NCBI GenBank assembly: GCA_037355855.1
Contig: CM074763.1
Coordinates: 5,146,001 to 5,210,000 of the forward strand
Reading direction: 5' to 3'
DNA: 64,000 nucleotides
Source of the DNA: Pseudo-nitzschia pungens
Taxonomy: Eukaryota > Bacillariophyta > Bacillariophyceae > Bacillariales > Bacillariaceae
Within the stretch, counting starts at the first letter, position 1; every line of letters starts with the position of its first letter. Below are positions 56,230 to 64,000 of the stretch, piece by piece. Below the pieces are notes generated by a model. That model did no database searches. It was not told where the DNA came from and was given only the letters and a program-made list of their open reading frames with translations. The position numbers were made by a program, and so were the translations under genes.

Positions 56230-59200
56230 ATGGTCAAGTCAGAGTCAAACAGAAAGAGCCATCGACCAATTGAGTCATCCTCGAGAGTCAGAGATGAAAT
56301 AAAAGTCTTTCCACTCGTGCTGATCTGCACTCTAACAGCGTGTTGGTATAGCGCAAGCTCCAAGAATGCGGTGGCTACTCAACATCTCGTTGAGGAAATG
56401 GACGGAGGGTCGTCTCCGTTTCCTGCCATGGTAGTTCTTACTGCACTACAGCTGCTGATTGGACTCTGTATCAGCACGCCACTGTACGAATACCTTCTTT
56501 CGAGCGGCGGATTGTCTCCTTCTCCATGGAAGGTACAAAACAAGATGATTCTTGGAGCCCTGCACTTTCTGGGTGGTCTCTGTACCAACTTGGGGTTCGC
56601 GCTGGGTTCGGCCAGTGTTGTCCAAGTCATCAAGTTGATGGAACCCATCGAAACATTGCTTTTGACAGCTTTGGCGAACGTCGTGGTCTTGAAGGTATCT
56701 CACGGCTTGACCATCACGAAAACAATCTCCGTCGTTACCATCGTTTTGGGAACCGCGATGCTTCTTTCGCAAAAGCGAGGGAGTGAGCTCGGGCACCAGG
56801 TCAATTTTGGGTCCGTGTTTTTTGCGCTTTGCTCCGGTTTTGCCATGGCCAGCAGAAACGTTTTCATGAAAACTTCGTCGCCTTCGGGAAGTGTGACCCA
56901 TAAACCCGCGAGCGGGGGTTGGAGACAGGTCGCGGTCCATGGTTTGTTCAATTACATCTCGATAACTTCTGCGGCCGCTGTTCCGGGAACCCTCTTTCTC
57001 ATTTTGGCCGAATCACTAGGTTCTTCTCAAACGGACAGCTCCATTACATCATGGATGGTCAAGTCGCAAGTTGGAAAAGAAGCGATTGTCTTTCATGGGC
57101 TTTACAACATTGCTTCGATTTCTGTTCTCTGCCTCATTTCCACCCAGTCGCATTCTCTTCTGAACGTTGGAAAAAGGATCGTCAATGTCTTGTATGCCGG
57201 CATCGTATTCCGAGAGTCGATCGGCTTCAATGGTATTCGCGGGCTTTGCATTGCTGCAATGGGAGGTATATTGTACTCTTCCGGAAACAACATGACGAGA
57301 ACCTCGGTTATGCGGATTTATTTCGTGATTCTTGTCATGATGCTTTCTTCGACACTCGTGACGTTAAACGATGCCAATGCTCTCTTTGGTTCTTACGTTG
57401 ATCCTTTGGAGCAGAGGGGATACAGCCCAACTAGTAGTAGTGCTGACGGTTCTAATTCGAAGTACGTGGTGTGGATGTTTCCCTACCCTCCACCGGCGAA
57501 CAGCATGGAAACCGCCCTTTCTCGCGACGAAACTCTCATCTGCGCCTATTCGCATGCATGCGAAGCATTTAAGAATCACGTTAGCATAAATTTGCGTGAT
57601 CTTACCCACGGCACCTACTATCACAACTATGTGCGGGACCATGCATACCACAAATTTCGTCACATGAATGACTTTCCTTATCATATTCAAGCAATCACTT
57701 TGTTGGGTTTGCTGAAATCCAATCGCGGTAAGTGTGTACAATTTTTTTTTTTTTTTTTTTTTTGGAAGAAAGTTTTGCATTGGTTGCTAAGTGGAGAAAG
57801 ACCTTACCTTATTTTTGATCCCAAGCGAATGGCAATGTATGCGTACGCACACTCGGTGGCAACCAGGAGTTCTGCGATGATGCAGAGTTCAAGAGCTATG
57901 ACCCATATGATGGCATGGAACTCAATTCGACCAACTACCCGTACGCACTTTTGAGTGACAGCAAAAGCAAAGATCGAGAACAACTGACGCTGGCACCAAG
58001 GGACATTATGCTGGCAGAAAAGTTTGCAGTATGGGGTGTCGGCGATATAGACGTATGCCACTATTATAACAGCGGCGAGGATGTCCAATCGTATGCCGGA
58101 GCAACTTGGTTACCCTTTCTCAGCGAACTCAGAGACAAACGTCAAGCTCTTCGCAATTACAATGGACATTACATCGGAAATGCGTTGATGAGTGTCATTC
58201 CATTCGACGTTAAAGAAGAAGACTATGAGAATATGCACAAAATTCATCTCACGTCTATCTATAGCACCGAGCCAGGAATACAAGGAATGGAAGACTACTT
58301 GAGAAACTATACCGAAAACGTTCATCCCTTCGGTTGTCGCAGCTTGTTGACTGATAGGTTACTCAAACAGCGAAAAATCAAGAGCTATTTTTCTGCTTGT
58401 TTGACCCTCACAACGAACATGCAAGGAGCGGTTCTTGAAGACAATCATCATGACTACAATAAATACATATTGAATGATATATTGAAGCCAGATGCAAGAG
58501 AGCTTCCAACTCCAAAGGAAAGGAACAAGATAATTTTTGTCGATGTGCAAGACCCTGAAGTTATCCCAAAAAGTGCCTGGTTGTCGGAACATGCAATTCA
58601 TTTCACCGCAGATGTCGTGGATTGGTATCCAAATTGCAAGAGGAAGCTGGATCGCTATTCTTATTCGTATAAGCTCTTGTCGACTTATGCTAATCAAGCT
58701 AAGGTTCTCGTAACATCGAGAATTCACGCTGGATTACCTGCAGCTGCTCTGGGCGTTCCAGTTATCTTCGTAGAAGGTGCTCCCGGACGACCTAATTGGC
58801 TTCCTGGTGGAGCGCAGAAGGTTGGTAGGGTGGAAGGTCTTCTTGACGTATTTCATCGTGTCCAAAGAGGAAATAATGCCAAAAACTGGACGTTTGGTGA
58901 TCTTACGGGTGATATACCTCACAGTGATGGAGTTCACCTAGCTGATCGGTACCGTGCGTCCTTTTGGAATCGTCTGAAGAAGACTCATTATTATCGCGAT
59001 ACAGGAAAATTGTTTGGTATGATCCCCATGCAACGACTTGGACGCAAAAACGTTGATTCAGGCGTTCAAGAAATGTTTCATTTTGTGTTCGAATCGAAAA
59101 GTGATCTCAGTTGGCGAACGAAGAGAGCGATTGAGCATGTCTTTTACTTCCATCCAAACTGTAGAGTAATTGTTCATTCCAACCAAATTACTGCTACTGA

Positions 59201-59750
59201 CCTTCAGATATTTGTCGAAACAGGATATAACTTGGTGGTTCAGCCGTATATTCTCGATGAGTTACTGAAAGAAGAAGACTCGCCGTACAAGTTACGAGAT
59301 GCCGACCTGATAAAAATATCTCTGCCTTTATTGTTGTTGAGGAAGTATGGAGGATTGTACGTATCAAATGATACTTTCCTTTTGAAAACCATCCAAGCAG
59401 ATCTTGAGGAGGGATTGGTTCTACAAGAAAATGGAAAGCCTTCCATTGCTTTCTTTGATCGTGACTCGAAAGATGCTCTCGGTCGTCTCAAATCTATCAG
59501 ATCCAGTGGAATGTTGAAAGCCAACGACCGCCTTAGTTGGAGCGTTCCAGCTCTGTCAGATGTTGATACATTGAAATGTATGGAGGACACCGAATGGTCG
59601 CTGCCAGATGATTCAAAGGAAACGATCGCTGTTTCTCTTCACCCTTCATCTCTCGCTTCTAGCAAGACAATCAAAATTGATACCGAATGTTATCGATTTG
59701 TTGAGAAATTGTGCATTTTTTGTGATGAAATACACTGGGATTACAATTAG
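56230..59750 (+). CDS. DMT/TPT-type transporter fused to pyruvyltransferase-like and glycosyltransferase-like domains, two exons
   Basis: The exons are 56230-57727 and 57826-59750 with a 98-bp phase-1 intron, giving 1140 residues. Residues about 25-350 look like a nucleotide-sugar/triose-phosphate transporter of the DMT family, with about nine hydrophobic helices (VIKLMEPIETLLLTAL, VGKRIVNVLYAGIVFRE). A further helix (RIYFVILVMMLSSTLVTL, about 362-380) is followed by a long soluble part. Residues about 440-830 carry a polysaccharide-pyruvyltransferase-like pattern (HPFGCRS at 666, SRIHAGLPAAALGVPVIFVEG from 797). Residues about 915-1100 resemble the A4GALT/Och1-type sugar-transferase fold (FHFVFESKS...RKYGGLYVSND at 1005-1015), where the usual DxD is replaced by SND. 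No stop or leader separates the parts. A Golgi location is inferred. Confidence 0.75.
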
Positions 59751-60600
59751 CGCAACTCTCTTCGGCGATGAGGGCAGGTAGTATGAGCGGCATTACAATT
59801 TAAATCAGCAATACGAGTAAAAGCACGTCATGGATTCAACAAGTTTTCGCTCTCACACCACACCACAACATGATAACATACACACGAGTAGCGTCAAGAC
59901 GATTTCGTATTGTTTAGAATTCTGTGTGTTAACAACGGCGTTGTGAAAGGATGCATGCGAAAACGACAATCTGAAATTGAACTTTAACTAAGGACAACAG
60001 ACGCGCAGAAGGTTGATAATGAAAACCAGTTCTTCGTGTCCAGTGAGCGATGTATTTGCTGTTCTAGAGCTTCTATTCCACCAACAATTCCGCCAACAAT
60101 AAGATCTAAGCCGACTAGCATGTTTGGTATTTGACGTAGCAAATATAATTTCTCTAGTGACGCCTCTTACATCGGAGGCATTCCCACTTGAGACATTCCT
60201 CGTCCGTTCATAACTCTGTTCACCATGCCAACGTTTGGCATTCATCCAACTCCAAAGAAGTTGGACATGTCAGGTCCTCCAGTGCCATGTATCTGCGGTT
60301 GCGGCATGCCTCCCATTCCTCCATCGTTCTTGGGCACGAGCACGCCTCTACCAAGAATGAAAACCAGCTAGTAAGTGTGCAACATAGCAACAAGTTGGAA
60401 CACAATAAACTCACTGCCGCTGCTGTCTGCCGTGCACCAGAATACAGTCACGAGTACACACGGGACTGGATTAAGGATGAGGATAAAAGAAAACAATTGG
60501 CGAGCCGATGGAATCGCTGATTGCCAGGGAGCTCTTAGAACTGTAGCATATAGACTAATTGATAGAGCTCACAATTTGCATATCACTACTATTCTAATCA
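59751..60600. other. Spacer with possible Met/Gly-rich gene remnant (minus strand)
   Basis: On the minus strand about 60350-60167 an open frame reads VLVPKNDGGMGGMPQPQIHG...MSNFFGVG, then TGA (60244-60242), then at once ATG and MPNVGMVNRVMNGRGMSQVG to TAA at 60167. Further down, another minus frame reads SLEKLYLLRQIPNMLVGLDL...IHRSLDTKN to about 59985. The pieces look like parts of a gene but no complete model can be made. They may be a fragment left beside the retroelement. Confidence 0.35.
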
Positions 60601-61367
60601 CTAGTAGACCCGGGGTATGGCATGATTTTAAAATCAAGCTGAGCGCTGATGACCATGAGCAGGAAGGGACTGATCGATCGAAAAGGACCGACGAGACCGA
60701 AAGACTGCCAAAAATGGAGGCGCAGAGAAGCAAAACAGGGAGAAGGATATCCAGTGTCTGCAGCACCAGGAAGACCGACCCCAGCAACTGTCAGCACCAT
60801 TAGATGGAGCAACAGCAGCAACAGAGACACCTGAGTACCTAAACAGGACCATGGTCGACAACAGGAAATAATCGAAAAATTCGAAAATACACACTGAAAA
60901 AGTGACACATAATTCAGTAAGTGGACTAATTGGACCAACTCTGAGTGGATGGACAGACCGAAAAGCGTATGCCAACCAAAACCGTAATATACGGATATCC
61001 GGAAAGGTATATAATGAATACCCAAACACCACTAATCCCACGGGACAACGGGAAGCGGGACCGGCCCGGTGAACGCTTAACACAGAAGCAACGCCGGAGA
61101 ACCACGGGAATCGAATCCCATGAAATAAAAACAGAAACAACTCCGGGGAACCACAGAATTCCCGGGAGCTAAAGAGAGAAACAACTCCCACCAAGGGACA
61201 AACCAGGGGGAAAATCAGTTATAACACGAGTTATCGCGAGAGCAGTGGAAATCCAGCAAGAAAAACTGGAGGAACTGAGCAATCACTTTTTGCTCAGTTC
61301 CAACACAAGCAGCAAAGATAACAGAAGTAGTGTAACTAAATTAAATAAAATAACCGATTAACCCACC
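60601..61367 (+). other. Leader/possible 5' LTR of the Ty3/gypsy element
   Basis: This stretch has no gene and precedes gag. It holds the imperfectly repeated phrase CGGAGAACCACGGGAATCGA / CGGGGAACCACAGAATTCCC at 61091-61175. TTATCGCGAGAGC (61231-61243) could be part of a primer-binding site, but I cannot match it firmly to a tRNA. The LTR ends cannot be set because the 3' LTR lies outside the window. Confidence 0.35.
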
Positions 61368-62780
61368 ATGGCGTCTAAAGGAACCAAACAGAAACCCTTT
61401 ACCTTTGCACGAGAGGACTGGCCGGAGGATGCCACTGCTGTAAAGATGAGCATAGACTCAGAAAAGGGAGGGGAAGCCTTCAGCGACTACCTGAAGGTAC
61501 TCACCGGCACGGAAAGACCAGAACTCTTTATCATCTGGAAGAGGGATTTTGACCAGAAAATTGCTGGCAATGACAAACTCCAAGGAGACCAGAAACTGGA
61601 TGTCCTCCAGAGAATCCTCTCCAACGAGGCACTCTCCATTGTCCAAATGGTCCTCGGTCGAACATATTATGCCGAACCAGGACACAAGGTACACAACAAC
61701 CAACTGATCCAACAAAAACTCGAGATGATTGCCATGAGGGAACCCAAGGAACCTCCTAAGGAACCCCCCGCTGACAAATCCAAAGAGGCGGTGGAGGGCG
61801 CCAGCGCCCCAGCCGCCGACACGACTGCTACGGCGGCGTCCGAGACAGAACCGGAGTCCGTCACCCTCGACGACCCGGTCCCCAAGAAAAGGGTCCCGTC
61901 TGTTCTCACCCAGTACTACCAAACCCAGGAGTACAGAAAGGATGTCATCGAGGAATGCATGCATGCCCTCAAGCTCAAAATCTTTGGCAATGACATGAAT
62001 GGCAAACGATCCTACATCCTGCTCCGAAGATTCATTCGGAACACGAAAATCGACATGAAACACGGTATTCGCTCATGGGCAAACCGTATGGCCGAACTAC
62101 AGAGCTATCTACCAGATTGCCTCTGGGAGAGTGGCGCCGCAAACGGCACTGCCCCATCCAGTTACTCAGAGGAGGACATGAAGGAAATCCTAGATGCCAA
62201 CATGACCCACTCACAGCGCGAGAAACTCGACCATATCGGTTGGGACGTCTACACCCAATCCTTTAACACCACTATCGACAAGCTCGAAAACTTAGAAATC
62301 ACCATCCGGAGCGAGGATGAACTCCGCAAACGCATCTCGGACCTCGAAAAACAAACCGGTGGTACCAAGAAGACCCCCAAGGCCGCCTCTGGGGGAGGAA
62401 CCCACCACGGGAAATCCCCTGGCAAAAAGAAGCGCCCTGTGGACAACAGCAACAAACAGCTATGCAAGACCTGTGGCAAGGTCCATGCCGGCAAATGCTG
62501 GAAACTAACCGGCGGACCTCCCAAGAAGGGAAAGTTCGACCGGGAGACCATCAACTTGCTCAAGGAGCATTTTGTGGCAAAAGAAGACTCGGACACCGAG
62601 CAACACTCCAAACCCCACTGGGGAAGGAACCTCTCCAACCACGAGTACTCCTATGTACTGGCCACGGCCCAAGCTGATCATGAAGTCTCTGACGACGAGA
62701 TTGATATCTCCGACAGGGACCTCAAGGAGTACCGGAGAAAATACAGAAAAACCTTCAAGAAGAAAGGAACCCACAACTGA
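61368..62780 (+). CDS. gag: Gag polyprotein of a Ty3/gypsy retrotransposon
   Basis: This is a 470-residue open frame from an ATG in good context (CACCATGG). Gag forms the virus-like particle that packages element RNA. The N-terminal part is helical and capsid-like; a Pro/Ala/Thr-rich hinge lies at about 125-170. A single zinc knuckle CKTCGKVHAGKC (C366, C369, H373, C377) with atypical spacing (CX2CX3HX3C) follows a Lys-rich stretch. The frame ends with TGA at 62778-62780, directly followed by ATG of pol in the same frame. Codon use is more even and less GC-rich than the host genes nearby. No internal stop or frameshift, so the copy may be young. Confidence 0.88.
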   Translation: MASKGTKQKPFTFAREDWPEDATAVKMSIDSEKGGEAFSDYLKVLTGTERPELFIIWKRDFDQKIAGNDKLQGDQKLDVLQRILSNEALSIVQMVLGRTYYAEPGHKVHNNQLIQQKLEMIAMREPKEPPKEPPADKSKEAVEGASAPAADTTATAASETEPESVTLDDPVPKKRVPSVLTQYYQTQEYRKDVIEECMHALKLKIFGNDMNGKRSYILLRRFIRNTKIDMKHGIRSWANRMAELQSYLPDCLWESGAANGTAPSSYSEEDMKEILDANMTHSQREKLDHIGWDVYTQSFNTTIDKLENLEITIRSEDELRKRISDLEKQTGGTKKTPKAASGGGTHHGKSPGKKKRPVDNSNKQLCKTCGKVHAGKCWKLTGGPPKKGKFDRETINLLKEHFVAKEDSDTEQHSKPHWGRNLSNHEYSYVLATAQADHEVSDDEIDISDRDLKEYRRKYRKTFKKKGTHN

Positions 62781-64000
62781 ATGGTCAATACCATCCACAC
62801 CGGACCACGCATAATCAATCGATTTGCGGACGTCTGTGTGGAGGTATTGGACCATAAAGGAAGGGGGAGGATGCTCCGGGGTCTACTGGACTCAGGGTGC
62901 TCCAAGTCCATAATTCTAAGACACTTTGTCGACCGCAGTCAACTTACGAACTGGGACCAACGATCTGTCACCTATAATACCTATGGGGGCAAATTTCGAA
63001 CAAAGTCCGCGGCTTCAGTGGGACTGAAGTTGATAGAGTTTTCAAACTCAAAGACCATCAAGTGGACCTTCCAAGTGGATGAGTATCATCACCACGAGGA
63101 GGTACCCTATGACGTGATCATAGGATCTGACCTAATGGCACAATTGGGACTGGATATCAAATACAGCTCCCGAACAATCTCATGGCAAGGTGACTCCATC
63201 CCCATGAAGGGGATGGGGGAACTCTCTGACCCGGACAAATGTGAGGCAGTATTCTTTGCCAACACACAAAGTCCAATCCTCCAACAGGAGGAAGAGAGGC
63301 AAGCCAAAATTCTGGACGCAGACTACTCCAAGGTAGATATCGACGCCATGGTCAACGACCTGGAGATCACAGACGAGTCCAAGGAAGCCCTAAAGCAAAC
63401 CCTAAAGAAATTCCCAACGCTCTTTGGAGGAGGGTTGGGTCTACTCAAAAATATAGAACCGGTGTCCATTGAACTCCAACCAGGGGTCAAACCGGTCCGG
63501 CAGCGGTACTATTCGGTGCCCCATGCCTTCGAACAAGCCCTCCGGAAGGAGATAACTAGACTCTGTGACATTGGAGTACTGGAAAAACTCCCCCATGATG
63601 ATGACTCACCATGGGCGTCTCCCACGTTCTGTCAACCGAAGAAGACAGGCGATATCCGAGTCCTTACAGACTTCCGGAAGATGAATGCAGCAATCCAGAG
63701 GAAGCCTTTCCCACTACCACGCATAGGGGAAACAATCCAAAGGTTGCAGAAGTTCAAATCAGCCACGGCACTGGACTTATCCCAAGGATACTACACCATC
63801 CCCATCTGCAAGGAGAGCCAGAAGATCTGCTCCACCATTCTGCCGTGGGGAAAGTATGCCTACAAGAGACTGGCAATGGGGATTGCCTGCGCGCCTGACA
63901 TATTCCAGTCAGTAATGATGAACCTGCTCGGGGATCTGGACTATGTCCTGGTCTATATTGATGATATTCTAATCATTCAACGCGAAGGTGAATCGGAACA
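62781..64000 (+). CDS. pol: Pol polyprotein (protease, reverse transcriptase) of the Ty3/gypsy element, cut by window end
   Basis: The frame opens at ATG 62781 and is still open at base 64000, 406 codons in. An aspartic-protease segment has LLDSGCSKSI (DSG at 37-39) and a later VIIGSDLM. A linker leads to reverse transcriptase: VLTDFRKMNAAIQR, ATALDLSQGYYTIPI, KRLAMGIACAPDIFQ and the catalytic YIDD (392-395). The order protease then RT and the LDLSxGYxxI and YIDD forms fit Ty3/gypsy rather than Ty1/copia. RNase H and integrase should follow outside the window. It is in frame with gag across one TGA codon. Confidence 0.93.
   Translation, partial: MVNTIHTGPRIINRFADVCVEVLDHKGRGRMLRGLLDSGCSKSIILRHFVDRSQLTNWDQRSVTYNTYGGKFRTKSAASVGLKLIEFSNSKTIKWTFQVDEYHHHEEVPYDVIIGSDLMAQLGLDIKYSSRTISWQGDSIPMKGMGELSDPDKCEAVFFANTQSPILQQEEERQAKILDADYSKVDIDAMVNDLEITDESKEALKQTLKKFPTLFGGGLGLLKNIEPVSIELQPGVKPVRQRYYSVPHAFEQALRKEITRLCDIGVLEKLPHDDDSPWASPTFCQPKKTGDIRVLTDFRKMNAAIQRKPFPLPRIGETIQRLQKFKSATALDLSQGYYTIPICKESQKICSTILPWGKYAYKRLAMGIACAPDIFQSVMMNLLGDLDYVLVYIDDILIIQREGESE

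Larger units (their letters stand above)
61201..64000 (+). mobile_element. Ty3/gypsy LTR retrotransposon, 5' part
   Basis: This covers the leader, gag and partial pol. The left boundary is approximate, because LTRs cannot be defined without the right end. All reading frames seen are intact. Confidence 0.85.

Overview
The window looks like nuclear DNA of a photosynthetic stramenopile, most likely a diatom. The reasons are: short GT-AG introns (89 to 526 bp by my models); plastid-type leaders ending in AFA-like motifs (HAFAP in the riboflavin synthase, SHAFA in the MTHFSD-like protein); a DUF6824 gene, a family I know mainly from diatoms; a multi-repeat RAP-domain protein; proteins swollen by Asn, Asp, Gln and Ser runs; and a Ty3/gypsy element at the right edge. 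No ribosomal, CRISPR or bacterial features are present.

Left third (1-23.5 kb): a DUF6824 gene, a MITE-like element (1941-2390), a three-exon M1 aminopeptidase, a minus-strand type II membrane protein with a beta-propeller-like body, then two nearly identical 2.43-kb units in direct tandem (8247-13108, one base difference seen). These are followed by a fibrillin-like protein, a secreted ShK plus SKICH-like protein, plastid riboflavin synthase with a C-terminal extension, and a large RAP-domain organelle RNA factor.

Middle (25-45 kb): a Dsc3-like ubiquitin-domain membrane protein, a histidine phosphatase, an MTHFSD-like protein, a cyclophilin-E-type RRM protein, an RWD protein, a rhomboid protease, a PIG-L deacetylase, a fibronectin-III/nucleoredoxin protein and a DTW-domain tRNA modifier. 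Spacers are 0.3-2 kb and carry many short GTAAG...CTTAC palindromes and microsatellites.

Right third (45-64 kb): a 1183-residue MLH1, degenerate 102-bp repeats beside tRNA-Asp(GTC), a conserved unknown, a serine carboxypeptidase, a 95-bp hairpin, a transporter/pyruvyltransferase/glycosyltransferase fusion, and the gag and partial pol of a Ty3/gypsy element whose Gag and Pol share one frame across a single TGA.

The genes are mostly unrelated housekeeping and accessory functions with no operon logic. The most unusual signals are four apparent +1 frameshifts in three otherwise intact genes (about 20025, 28543, 28217, 34108), the tandem 2.43-kb unit with its foldback structure and GC-rich minisatellite, the transporter/glycosyltransferase fusion, and the tandem array with two recurring hairpins next to the tRNA.
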